Of a DNA stretch of 64,000 bases, positions 49,273 to 58,390 are shown in pieces. Under the pieces are notes generated by a model, which made no database searches, was not told the origin of the DNA, and saw only the letters and a program-made list of their open reading frames with translations. Position 1 is the first letter of the stretch; each line of letters opens with the position of its first letter. This DNA comes from Aureibaculum algae (GTDB taxonomy: Bacteria > Bacteroidota > Bacteroidia > Flavobacteriales > Flavobacteriaceae): the NCBI RefSeq assembly GCF_006065315.1, contig NZ_CP040749.1, forward strand, positions 3,990,001 to 4,054,000, given 5' to 3'. A program made the translations under genes and the position numbers.

Positions 49273-49971
49273 CTACATCAAATTACCATCTGCAAAGCTA
49301 AAGTAATCTTTTTCAGTTATTATTAAATGGTCTAATACTTTTATATCTAAAGTTTTACCTGCTTCTTGTATTTTTTTAGTTAAATCAATATCTGCTTTAC
49401 TAGGTTTTAAATTTCCTGACGGGTGGTTATGACTTAGAATAATTGCAACAGATGAAAGCTCTAATGCTTTTTTAAATAACATTCTTACATCTACTAAAGT
49501 GCCCGTTATACCTCCACTACTTAATTTGTTTTTGTAAATAATTTTATTGGAATTATTTAAATAAAGTAACCAAAATTCTTCATGCAATAATTCGCCAATT
49601 ATAGGTTGCATTATATCAAAAACGGCCTTACTACTAGATATTTTTGGTTTTATTAAAGCCTCTTCTAATCTTCGTCTTCGACCAAGTTCTAAGGCCGTAA
49701 TTATGGTAATTGCTTTCGCTTCTCCTATTCCTTTAAATTGCATTAGATCATTAACAGATAATTTACCTAATTCACTTAGGTTATTATTTACATTCGCTAA
49801 AATTCGCTTTGACAAATCTACAGCACTTTCTTGTCTATTTCCAGAACCAATTAATATAGCGACCAACTCCGCGTCAGATAAAGAGTCTTTACCCTTAATA
49901 ATTAACTTTTCTCTTGGTCTGTCATCTTCTTTCCAACTTTTAATTGAAGTTGGTTTATTTTTATCGTCCAT
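49273..49971 (-). CDS. radC: RadC-family JAB/MPN domain protein
   Basis: 232-residue RadC protein. It has an N-terminal helix-hairpin-helix segment (LMQFKGIGEAKAITI, about 77-91) and a JAB1/MPN-type metal site: Glu131 or 132 (HEEFW), His181 and His183 in LSHNHPSGNLKPSKAD, and Asp194. All metal ligands are present. Despite the name, a DNA-repair role is not established for the family. The gene is monocistronic. An AGAGGAAA run lies 8 bases before its ATG. A 7-bp hairpin (49262-49280) overlaps its stop without a U-tract. Confidence 0.93.
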   Translation of the reverse strand: MDDKNKPTSIKSWKEDDRPREKLIIKGKDSLSDAELVAILIGSGNRQESAVDLSKRILANVNNNLSELGKLSVNDLMQFKGIGEAKAITIITALELGRRRRLEEALIKPKISSSKAVFDIMQPIIGELLHEEFWLLYLNNSNKIIYKNKLSSGGITGTLVDVRMLFKKALELSSVAIILSHNHPSGNLKPSKADIDLTKKIQEAGKTLDIKVLDHLIITEKDYFSFADGNLM

Positions 49972-50189
49972 GCCTATTTCCTCTATTTAATAAATTATTC
50001 TTTTACTAGAATTTCTTCAATTTAATAAATAATTATCTTACTATGCATTAAGTAGTTACTTAAAGTTTAAAAAATGATTTTACTTGTCAAGTTTTATGTC
50101 CTTATGCTTCTATAACACTACTATGGAAGGCAATAGCACTCATTTTCTACTAAAATTTAAAAAGTTCAAATAAGTATTAGAAAAAACAA

Positions 50190-50197
50190 TACTTTTG
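50190..50197 (+). promoter_or_regulatory. -7 box for trkA-trkH
   Basis: TACTTTTG is a perfect TAnnTTTG, 27 bases before the trkA ATG at 50225. It contains the TTG at 50195 that would otherwise be read as an upstream start, so that codon is promoter, not coding. Confidence 0.6.
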
Positions 50198-50224
50198 TAT
50201 ATACTTTCAAATTTAAAATTATTT

Positions 50225-51574
50225 ATGAGAATAATTATTGCTGGTGCTGGTGAAGTAGGTTTTCATTTAGCAAAGCTACTCTCTTTTGAAGCTCACGACA
50301 TTACACTTATCGATGAAAAATCTGAACGATTGCACTATGCTGATTTACGTTTAGATATAAAAGTAATGAAAGGTAATGCCACATCAATACGAGTTTTAAA
50401 ACAAGCTGATGTAAAACATACGGATTTGGTAATAGCAGTAACTTCAAATGAAACTGTGAACATTACTATATGCTTTTTAGCTAAAAGACTAGGTGCTAAG
50501 CAAACCATTGCGAGAGTCCGTAATTCAGAATTCATAGATAATAAAAATGAAATTAATTTTTCAGAATATGGAATTGATGAATTAATTTCTACAGAAGAAT
50601 TAGCTACCAAAGAAATTAAAATGCTTCTGAATCAGGCGGCTTTTAACCATATGCATGAATTTGAAGATGGTCAATTGAGCTTATTAGGTATTATATTATC
50701 TAAATCGGCACCATTTGTAGGAATGTCTGTAAAAGAGGCTGCAGCTACTTTTCCAGAAATTCATTTTATGCCCATTGCAATACAGACCAATAATTCAAGC
50801 AATAGTATAATCCCAAGAGGTGATACTGTGTTTAAAAGTGGAGACCTTGCTTTCTTTATTACTGTAAAAGAAGGGGTTAATGAATTATATAAATTAACTG
50901 GTAAAACAAGAGAGCCTGTAAAAAACATAATGATATTGGGTGGTAGTTCTGTAGGTAGAAGAGTAGCCAAACAATTATGTAACAAACACCTGAATGTCAA
51001 AATTATAGAAAAAAACAAAGCGAGAGCGTTAGAATTGGCTGACAGGTTACCAAATGCCTTGGTAATACATGGTGATGGTAGAGACATTGAACTATTAGAT
51101 GAGGAAAGTATAGAAAGCATGGATGTTTTTATTGGAGCTACAACAAGCTCTGAAGCAAATATTATGGCCTGCTTAATTGCAAAATCAAAGGGTGTAAAAA
51201 AGACCATTGCATTAGCTGAAATTGTAGATTATTCTAAACTATCTCATTCCATCGGAATCCATAGTATTATCAATAAAAAATTATTAGCAGCAAATTCTAT
51301 TTTTAAACATGTTAGAAAAGGTGATGTATTAGAAATTGCTACCTTAAATAATTTAGATGTTGAAATCTTAGAATTTCAAGTTAGAGAAGGATCTAAAATT
51401 ACGTCTAAAGACATTAGAGATTTAAACTTGCCTAGAGAAGCTACCATTGGTGGTGTTATTAGAGATGGGAAAGGAATCATTGCTTTAGGGGACTTTAGAA
51501 TTAGAACGAATGATAAAGTAGTTGTAAGCTGTTTATCAGATACACTTAAACAAGTCGAAAAGTATTTCGCCTAA
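50225..51574 (+). CDS. trkA: Trk potassium uptake regulatory subunit TrkA
   Basis: Cytoplasmic NAD-binding ring that gates TrkH. The 449 residues from the ATG at 50225 contain two RCK-N/RCK-C modules in tandem: GAGEVGFHLA near the N terminus with Asp in LIDEKSERL, and GGSSVGRRVAKQL with IIEKNKARAL in the second half. The second nucleotide site has GGSSVG rather than GxGxxG. It is followed 18 bases later by trkH. Confidence 0.93.
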   Translation: MRIIIAGAGEVGFHLAKLLSFEAHDITLIDEKSERLHYADLRLDIKVMKGNATSIRVLKQADVKHTDLVIAVTSNETVNITICFLAKRLGAKQTIARVRNSEFIDNKNEINFSEYGIDELISTEELATKEIKMLLNQAAFNHMHEFEDGQLSLLGIILSKSAPFVGMSVKEAAATFPEIHFMPIAIQTNNSSNSIIPRGDTVFKSGDLAFFITVKEGVNELYKLTGKTREPVKNIMILGGSSVGRRVAKQLCNKHLNVKIIEKNKARALELADRLPNALVIHGDGRDIELLDEESIESMDVFIGATTSSEANIMACLIAKSKGVKKTIALAEIVDYSKLSHSIGIHSIINKKLLAANSIFKHVRKGDVLEIATLNNLDVEILEFQVREGSKITSKDIRDLNLPREATIGGVIRDGKGIIALGDFRIRTNDKVVVSCLSDTLKQVEKYFA

Positions 51575-51592
51575 GATCACATTAAAATATAA

Positions 51593-53110
51593 ATGAAAAA
51601 TTTAAACATAAAAATCATTTTTCAAATGATGGGGTTTCTCCTCATTTTTAATGGTCTTTTTATGCTCATATCAGCAGGTGTAAGTTATTACTACAAAGAC
51701 GGTGCTACTGAAGGAATCTTTTTTGCAGGCATCATCACCATAATGGCAGGGTTAATTTCGAGGTTTACAACCAAAAATTTTAAAAAAAGAATTAATAAGC
51801 AAGAGGGCTATATCATAGTTACCCTTGGTTGGGTTTTTATGTCGTTATCGGGCTCTTTACCCTATTTGTTCTCTGAAGCAATACCTTCATTTACCAATGC
51901 TTTTTTTGAAACAATGTCAGGCTATACCACAACAGGAGCCTCTATTTTAAATGATATTGAAAGTATGCCGCAGGGTATACTCTTTTGGCGAAGTACAACA
52001 CATTGGATTGGCGGTATGGGTATTATTGTTTTAACCATAGCTGTTTTACCTTTATTAGGAATAGGAGGCATGCAACTTTTTGCCGCAGAAGCTCCAGGAC
52101 CTTCAGCAGATAAATTACACCCCCGTATTACAGACACTGCTAAAAGATTGTATTTAATTTATTTAGGCCTTACAGTAGCAGAAGCTGTATTATTAAAACT
52201 AGCTGGGATGAGTATTTTTGATGCTGCAAACCATGCTATGAGCACACTTTCTACTGGTGGGTTTTCAACAAAAAATGCGAGTGTTGCCTTTTGGAATGAC
52301 AAACCAATAATACATTATATCATAACCATTTTCATGATCATTGCAGGTACAAATTTTGTATTAACCTATTTTGCTTTCAGAGGAAAATTAAACAATGTTT
52401 TTAAAGATGAGGAGTTTAGAGCCTATATTCTTAATATTATAGGAATTAGTGTTATTGTTGCGTTGATTATATATTTTAAAGCAGATGTTTCTAACCTCGC
52501 CACAGAGACACAATTAATAGATCATCCTATGGTTTATGGCAGATTAGAAAGTGCTTTTAGACATGCTTTCTTTCAAGTAGCCAGTGTTATAACTACCACA
52601 GGGTTTGTTTCGGCAGATTTTACTGTTTGGACTCATTTTCTAACCATATTGTTTTTTATCCTAATGTTTTTTGGAGCTTCAGCTGGTTCAACATCTGGTG
52701 GTATTAAATTTGTTCGTCATATTATAATGATAAAAAACGGTATTTTAGAATTTAAAAGATCAATGCATCCAAGTGCAATCATACCCGTTTGGTATAATGG
52801 CAAAACAGTTTCTCAAGATATTGTATTTAACATTATGGCTTTTGTTATTCTCTATTTAATTGTATTTGCTCTAGGCTCCTTAGTCTTTGGATTACTTGGC
52901 CTTGATTTTATAACTGCCATTGGTGGTTCTGCTTCCTCTCTAGGTAATGTTGGACCTGCATTTGGTCAATTAAGCCCAGTAAACAATTATGATAGTTTAC
53001 CAAGTTTAGGTAAATGGTGGTCTGCCTTTTTAATGCTATTAGGTAGACTCGAGTTATTTACCGTTTTAATACTATTTACCCCTTACTTTTGGAAAACAGG
53101 TAAATTCTAA
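51593..53110 (+). CDS. trkH: Trk potassium uptake channel subunit TrkH
   Basis: Inner-membrane potassium translocation subunit made of four M1-P-M2 repeats. The 505-residue protein has selectivity-filter-like loops TTTGASIL (about 118-125), STGGFST, TTTGFVSADF and SLGNVGPAFG. The intramembrane SAGSTSGGIK loop between repeats 3 and 4 is the gate. With TrkA it forms the complete uptake system. An intrinsic terminator follows 2 bases after the stop. Confidence 0.95.
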   Translation: MKNLNIKIIFQMMGFLLIFNGLFMLISAGVSYYYKDGATEGIFFAGIITIMAGLISRFTTKNFKKRINKQEGYIIVTLGWVFMSLSGSLPYLFSEAIPSFTNAFFETMSGYTTTGASILNDIESMPQGILFWRSTTHWIGGMGIIVLTIAVLPLLGIGGMQLFAAEAPGPSADKLHPRITDTAKRLYLIYLGLTVAEAVLLKLAGMSIFDAANHAMSTLSTGGFSTKNASVAFWNDKPIIHYIITIFMIIAGTNFVLTYFAFRGKLNNVFKDEEFRAYILNIIGISVIVALIIYFKADVSNLATETQLIDHPMVYGRLESAFRHAFFQVASVITTTGFVSADFTVWTHFLTILFFILMFFGASAGSTSGGIKFVRHIIMIKNGILEFKRSMHPSAIIPVWYNGKTVSQDIVFNIMAFVILYLIVFALGSLVFGLLGLDFITAIGGSASSLGNVGPAFGQLSPVNNYDSLPSLGKWWSAFLMLLGRLELFTVLILFTPYFWKTGKF

Positions 53111-53112
53111 AT

Positions 53113-53150
53113 AAAAAAATCCATCTTAAATTAATAAGATGGATTTTTTT
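53113..53150. terminator. Bidirectional terminator between trkH and the second susD
   Basis: A 16-bp perfect stem (AAAAAAATCCATCTTA / TAAGATGGATTTTTTT) with loop AATTAA, flanked by A and T runs. It serves trkH on the plus strand and the SusCD operon on the minus strand. Confidence 0.92.
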
Positions 53151-53179
53151 TTGTTTGAATACTATGTTTCAATCAATTA

Positions 53180-54631
53180 TTAATTTACATCCCACCATAA
53201 TTTAGTGTATAAATCATCAGCTCCTTGAGCAGTAATAATGGCTTGATAATTATCAGGATTATTATCTTGTACTGAAGAATCATAAGCATCTCTAACAGGA
53301 ATTCTAGGATCAGCAGCGTTTGCAGAAGGTACTAATACTGGGTAATCAAATCTTCTCCATTCCGCCCAAGACTCAGGTCCATTTAAATATAATGCCACCC
53401 ATTTTTCATAAGCAATATCATTTATACCTGTATAAGGATGTGTGGCAACATATGCTGCGATATCAAGTGCATCAACTCCCCATGCTTCCATAGAGGCTGT
53501 TATACCTTCGGCAAACAAAACAGCAGCTGTACTTCCACCAACATTCCAACCATTTGCTGCAGCTTCTGCCATTGCAAATTTCATTTGAGCGGCAGTGTAA
53601 ATTGGTGTTGGAGTATCTACTGTATAAGTTATAAAAGCAGGAGGGAAAGAATAATCTGGCACATTACCATTCACCTCTCCGTTAGGAGCACCTACATATG
53701 CAGCATCTGCTCCACCAGGAAATGCTGGGGTTGGATAGATTGAATCTCTTGCAGGTTCTGCATATTTAAATAATCTTGGGTCTAACTCACTTCTTAAAGA
53801 TTCCATCATGGTAACTGAAAGAATATAATCTTCTCTAGTTTTCCATCTATCAGCCCATGGACTATCATCTGCATCAACACTACCATAAACGTATTCAATA
53901 TTTTGAGCGTTTGTGCTAATAAAATCACCTGAGGCAATTACCTCTTCAAATTTAGTTTGAGCCAATGAAGGGTTCACATGAGAAATACGCATAGCCATTG
54001 TCATTTTTAATGAATTTGCAAAAAGAGTCCATTTGTCCATATCTCCGTCAAAAATAACATCACCAACTGGGTTTAATTCAGAAGCATCAATTAAGCTTAA
54101 GGCATAATCGATATCTGTAAACATAATAGTATACAATTCTTCTTGAGTATCAAACTTGGGTTGCGGGTTATCAATTCCTTGAAATCCTTCCGTCCAAGGT
54201 AAGCCACCCCATCTGTCCGTCATAAATTGTAAAATAAATGTTCTTACAATAGTTGCTACTGCTATTTGGTTATTATTAGAACCATATGCTCCAGCGGCAT
54301 CTTTAGTAGCTTCAGCTTCATTCAATTCAATAATTCTATTCAAATTTTGAATGGATCCTGTAAAATAATCATTGTAATTGGCAGTTAATGTCGTATATCT
54401 TGACCATCCAGGATATTGTCCTTCTGTTAACTGCTGGGTATATAATATACCTTGCATATGGGTAACTACTGTAGCTACTGTTATCTCAGCACCAGTTAGT
54501 AACTGTGAGGTTACCGCGGCTGTTGGTCCGTTAGGATTGTCGTTTACATCTCCAAAATCTACAGTTTCACATGAGCTGTATATAAAAGAAATACAAAGTA
54601 TCAATGCTATATTTTTAATTTTTTTATTCAT
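53180..54631 (-). CDS. SusD/RagB-family surface lipoprotein (second locus)
   Basis: Substrate-binding lid of the SusC at 54643. The 483 residues have a lipoprotein signal with the lipobox ending at Cys21 (FIYSSC|ETVDFGDVNDNPNGP). The NDNPNGP start and FLQFMTDRWGGLPWTEGFQG mark the SusD-like_2 type. The end contains EKWVALYLNGPESWAEWRR. It lies 11 bases downstream of susC and closes the operon, with a terminator after it. It shares only family-level similarity with the SusD at 33091. Confidence 0.92.
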   Translation of the reverse strand: MNKKIKNIALILCISFIYSSCETVDFGDVNDNPNGPTAAVTSQLLTGAEITVATVVTHMQGILYTQQLTEGQYPGWSRYTTLTANYNDYFTGSIQNLNRIIELNEAEATKDAAGAYGSNNNQIAVATIVRTFILQFMTDRWGGLPWTEGFQGIDNPQPKFDTQEELYTIMFTDIDYALSLIDASELNPVGDVIFDGDMDKWTLFANSLKMTMAMRISHVNPSLAQTKFEEVIASGDFISTNAQNIEYVYGSVDADDSPWADRWKTREDYILSVTMMESLRSELDPRLFKYAEPARDSIYPTPAFPGGADAAYVGAPNGEVNGNVPDYSFPPAFITYTVDTPTPIYTAAQMKFAMAEAAANGWNVGGSTAAVLFAEGITASMEAWGVDALDIAAYVATHPYTGINDIAYEKWVALYLNGPESWAEWRRFDYPVLVPSANAADPRIPVRDAYDSSVQDNNPDNYQAIITAQGADDLYTKLWWDVN

Positions 54632-54642
54632 TTCAGTTATTT

Positions 54643-57600
54643 TTAAAATGTTAATTTTACATTAAGTCCAAATGATCTGGTAGTAGGTAATTGTCCTGCT
54701 TCAGCCCAGTTTACACCACTTCTTTTTTCAATTTCAGAAGGGTCAACCCAGTTCATGTCAGCATCAATTAACCAAAGGTTATCACCAAATACTGATAATT
54801 GAATTGCTTCTAATCCTACTTTGGCAACTAAATCACTATTGAAATTGTAATTTAATCTCGCCGTTCTCAATTTAAGATAAGTAGCATCATGTACATTATT
54901 TTCGTATATATTACCTAAGTTACCTAAATTAAAATAATCTTGAGGGTCTACATATTTATCAACTATAGTACCATCAGAAATAGGAACACCATTTGCATTA
55001 GTACCCGTTTGTAATACACCTACTATATGTATACCACCACCACTTGCAACTGGATCTCTCAAGGGGTTACCTTTGTCATTTAAACCTGCAGTTTGTGCTG
55101 ATAAACCTGAGTGATCCATATATCTTTGTGTTCTTGAGTAATATAAACCTCCTTTTTGTCCGTCAAAACCAACAAATAAATCGAAGTTTTTATATCTAAT
55201 GGTAGAAGTTATACCATAGGTATAGTCAGGTAATAAACTACCAATTTTTTTATTAGACTCTCTAGCAAAATTATCACTAGAAGTAAAGATAGTACTACCA
55301 TCAGTGTGAGTAGCAAAACCAACACCGTAAAATAAACCATACTCTTCACCTACTCTAGCTTGTAATTTCATGCTAGAAGTGTAGGTACTGATGTCATAAG
55401 AATCAACACCAGGGTAAATGGCATCAACAAATTTCTCTAATGTACCAAAGTTTACACCAAGATCCCAACCAAAATCGTCTGTTTTCACAATAGATCCGTT
55501 CAATCCAACTTCAAAACCTTTAGATGTATTTTTACCAGAGTTAACCGTAATTCCAGTATATCCAGTTGAACCATCTAAAGATACCGATACTGGTAAATCT
55601 TCATCAACTCTATTGAAATAAGTAACATCCAGTCCAATTCTATTTCTAATGAATTTAAATTCGGCACCTACTTCAAATTCTCCTCTAACACCACCAACTA
55701 AGTTAGGGTTGTTTTGTTGTCCTTGAACATATAATGTTCCATTGCCTTGGTATAAGTTAGCACCCGTATCATAAACACTTGATATTTGATATGGATCTGG
55801 AAAATATGGTGCTTTTGCATAACCAGCTCTAAGTTTAAAGAAGCTCATAATTTCATTTTGAGGCAACAATTTACTTAATAATAAACTTGTAGAAATTCCA
55901 TAAGTTTCAACCCTGTTATTATCAGGAGCGGCAGTAGAAGACCAATCAAAACGGTAAGAAGCATCAACATACAATAAATTTTTAAAACCTAAAGAAGCTT
56001 TAAGAAAAGTACCTCTTGTCTTCCCTTGTATTATTGTAGTTCCAGCACTAACAGGATCTTGAGAACCTGCTAAATTATAAAATTCAGGAATGGTTAAATC
56101 ACCATTGGTGTTGGCATACAGCCATTTGTAATCCGTGTTTATAATTTCACCACCAAGTTGTGCATCAACATCCAAAGATCCACCTAAAAAGCTATCTGTA
56201 TAGTTTAACATACTAAAATAATGCTCCTTGTTATATCTTCTTTGAACTTCTGCATAAGAAGCAGGATCTAATAAACTTTTTGTAGTAGAACGATCGTCTC
56301 TCGCAAAATTATGAAAGGTAGATCTAACTTCAGCAATTATATTGAATTTTTCATTAAAGGTATAGGTACCTCCAATTTTACCATAAACAGAATTTTTGTA
56401 TTCATGTTTCAAATTTTCTAAAGGTTGAAAATTGGGCATATCCCAATATAATGGTCTTGCATCACGTGGCCCTCTGATGTTCCAAGAAACAATTTGACCA
56501 GCACGTTCATAATCTGCTAACTTGTCCATATCAAGTTGTCTTTGCCACCATTGATTCATATTAGAAGCTAAGTTGGCATACCCTTGATCAGGATCATTAT
56601 TCGTTTTTCTATCTTGATAATTAACATTTACAGTAACTGTAAATTTATCAGAAATATCATAATTAGCATTTAAAGCTAAGTTTATTGTTTTTTGATCAGA
56701 GTTTTGAATAATACCTGCCTTATCTATTAATGATAAAGAAGTTCTGATATTATAACCATCTCCACCTTTAGAAAAACTTAAAGAGGTATTGTTGGTTACA
56801 CTTGTTCTGTAAAATGAATCAACATCATTTTTTGTTGGTTCCCATGCTCTTGTCTCACCAAATTCAGGAGTTCCTGGTATCCAAGAATCCCAATGACGAA
56901 CTAAAGTACCGTCTAATTTAGGCCCCCATGATTCATCAGCCCAAAAATCTGGGTATAAATCTCCATCAAAACTAGCCCATGATGCAGGATCTTCAGCAGG
57001 GTCATAACTAAATGTGTTAAATGTTTGACTGTAACCACCACCATATTCGTTTTGATAGTCAGGTACTTGAGAAACACTACCCATTATAGTTGAGTGATCT
57101 AAAGTAAATGTAGCTTTACCATTCGTACCTTTTTTAGTAGTTATGATAATTACACCGTTACGTCCTTCTGGACCATAAATGGCCGTTGCAGAGGCACCTT
57201 TTAATACAGACATGTCTGCAATATCATTGGTATTAATATCACCCGTTTGATATACTTGTATACCATCTACAACATATAATACATTAGTTTCACCTCTTAA
57301 TTTAATTTCTGAATCTCTAAAACCTGTACTTGCCTGACCTACAATTTGAACCCCTGCAACTTTACCAGCTAAGGCATTGTTAACGTCAATTTGCTTACCT
57401 TTTTGTAATTCTTCACCGTCAACAGATTGTTGAGCGTAACCTAAGGCTTGCTTTTCTCTTCTAATACCTAAACCTGTAACCACAACTTCATCAAGTACGT
57501 TGTCAGCTTCAAGAACTACATTCATAGTACTTGATGTTCCCACAGTAACTTCTTTTGTAGACATACCAATAAAACTAAATTTAAGTACATCTCCTGTTTT

Positions 57601-57792
57601 CGCTTTGATAGAATAAATACCATCAAAATCAGTTTCTGTGCCTGAGGTTGTCCCTTTAATGACTACACTAACACCTGGTAACGGGCCTGATTCATCTGAA
57701 ACAGTACCATTAATTGTTCTCTCTTGTGCATGCAGTAGAGAACCACATAAAACAGAAAAAACCAACAATAAATTGTAAAATTTAAATTTCAT
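54643..57792 (-). CDS. SusC/RagA-family TonB-linked outer-membrane transporter (second locus)
   Basis: 1049-residue TonB-dependent importer. Signal peptide MKFKFYNLLLVFSVLC...HAQ, a carboxypeptidase-regulatory-like domain (TINGTVSDESGPLPGVSV, about 24-100), then the plug (VLYVVDGIQVY, GASATAIYGPEGRNGVIIIT) and the barrel ending RSFGLNVKLTF. The first domain is about 80% identical to that of the SusC at 29964, whereas the rest diverges. This is a common pattern for duplicated SusC genes. A membrane-bound AraC-type regulator lies upstream on the same strand and is the likely controller. Confidence 0.93.
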   Translation of the reverse strand: MKFKFYNLLLVFSVLCGSLLHAQERTINGTVSDESGPLPGVSVVIKGTTSGTETDFDGIYSIKAKTGDVLKFSFIGMSTKEVTVGTSSTMNVVLEADNVLDEVVVTGLGIRREKQALGYAQQSVDGEELQKGKQIDVNNALAGKVAGVQIVGQASTGFRDSEIKLRGETNVLYVVDGIQVYQTGDINTNDIADMSVLKGASATAIYGPEGRNGVIIITTKKGTNGKATFTLDHSTIMGSVSQVPDYQNEYGGGYSQTFNTFSYDPAEDPASWASFDGDLYPDFWADESWGPKLDGTLVRHWDSWIPGTPEFGETRAWEPTKNDVDSFYRTSVTNNTSLSFSKGGDGYNIRTSLSLIDKAGIIQNSDQKTINLALNANYDISDKFTVTVNVNYQDRKTNNDPDQGYANLASNMNQWWQRQLDMDKLADYERAGQIVSWNIRGPRDARPLYWDMPNFQPLENLKHEYKNSVYGKIGGTYTFNEKFNIIAEVRSTFHNFARDDRSTTKSLLDPASYAEVQRRYNKEHYFSMLNYTDSFLGGSLDVDAQLGGEIINTDYKWLYANTNGDLTIPEFYNLAGSQDPVSAGTTIIQGKTRGTFLKASLGFKNLLYVDASYRFDWSSTAAPDNNRVETYGISTSLLLSKLLPQNEIMSFFKLRAGYAKAPYFPDPYQISSVYDTGANLYQGNGTLYVQGQQNNPNLVGGVRGEFEVGAEFKFIRNRIGLDVTYFNRVDEDLPVSVSLDGSTGYTGITVNSGKNTSKGFEVGLNGSIVKTDDFGWDLGVNFGTLEKFVDAIYPGVDSYDISTYTSSMKLQARVGEEYGLFYGVGFATHTDGSTIFTSSDNFARESNKKIGSLLPDYTYGITSTIRYKNFDLFVGFDGQKGGLYYSRTQRYMDHSGLSAQTAGLNDKGNPLRDPVASGGGIHIVGVLQTGTNANGVPISDGTIVDKYVDPQDYFNLGNLGNIYENNVHDATYLKLRTARLNYNFNSDLVAKVGLEAIQLSVFGDNLWLIDADMNWVDPSEIEKRSGVNWAEAGQLPTTRSFGLNVKLTF

Positions 57793-58390
57793 AAAAATAT
57801 ATTTGAGTTAATAAAAATTAAAAGAATGCCAAACAAATAGTATAGAAGGAACAATTAATTCAAATAAACTTCTTAGTATGAAAACAAAGGTTAATGGAGC
57901 TTTATTTTTTAAAGAAGAAAGTAACTTCAACGACAAGTGATTGACATTCGGAAACAAATGAAATATAAATTGCAAGTTTCATAGGAAAAGTTTATAATAC
58001 TTTACGCATCCGACAAATGTTTACTATCTATTTACCATTAAAACATCCTTAAAAAAAAAATTTAAAAAGAGTTTTAAAAAAACAGTATACAACTCAACTT
58101 AATAGCACACTTATTCAAGGAATGCAAGCAATCAAACAGTTACTATGAGTAGAAATAGAATTAAAAAATAGCTTAGGAAAGTAAGTTTAAATCAATTTTG
58201 ACTTCAAAACACATAACCTCATCACAAAAAGGTTTGTATTCCAATTAAAATAGAACATTTAAGAAGTATAATACCATCACTTTACTAGTATTATTGGATT
58301 ATTAATTAAAAAAAAGTATGGTTAAACTACATCAGAATCTAAAATTCAGACGGATAAATATAGGGTGTATTTAGCACAGATTTATTCGGC
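57793..58390. other. 598-base gap between the AraC-type regulator and susC
   Basis: No intact gene. It should hold the susC promoter; no perfect TAnnTTTG is found on the minus strand. TTTG at about 58016 followed by TAAACTTT is a weak candidate. A SusC start relic lies at 57851-57940. The rest is AT-rich DNA with no hairpin or repeat that I could support. Confidence 0.6.
57851..57940 (+). pseudogene. Relic of a SusC-type gene 5' end
   Basis: ACAATTAATTCAAATAAA, then ATGAAAACAAAG-TTAATGGA, matches the leader and first codons of the SusC at 29964, including an 18-base identical leader. The reading frame from 57878 encodes MKTKVNGALFFKEESNFNDK and stops; the signal peptide and all of the rest are gone. 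It lies divergent to the intact SusC at 54643, 86 bases from its start. A small functional peptide is possible but less likely. Confidence 0.55.

Noticed and set aside
49262..49280. Hairpin over the radC stop codon as a terminator
   Set aside because: Perfect 7-bp arms but no T-run downstream on the minus strand.
50195..50224. Upstream TTG start for trkA
   Set aside because: The TTG is part of the perfect -7 box TACTTTTG; TrkA homologues begin at MRIIIAGAGEVG, which matches the ATG at 50225.
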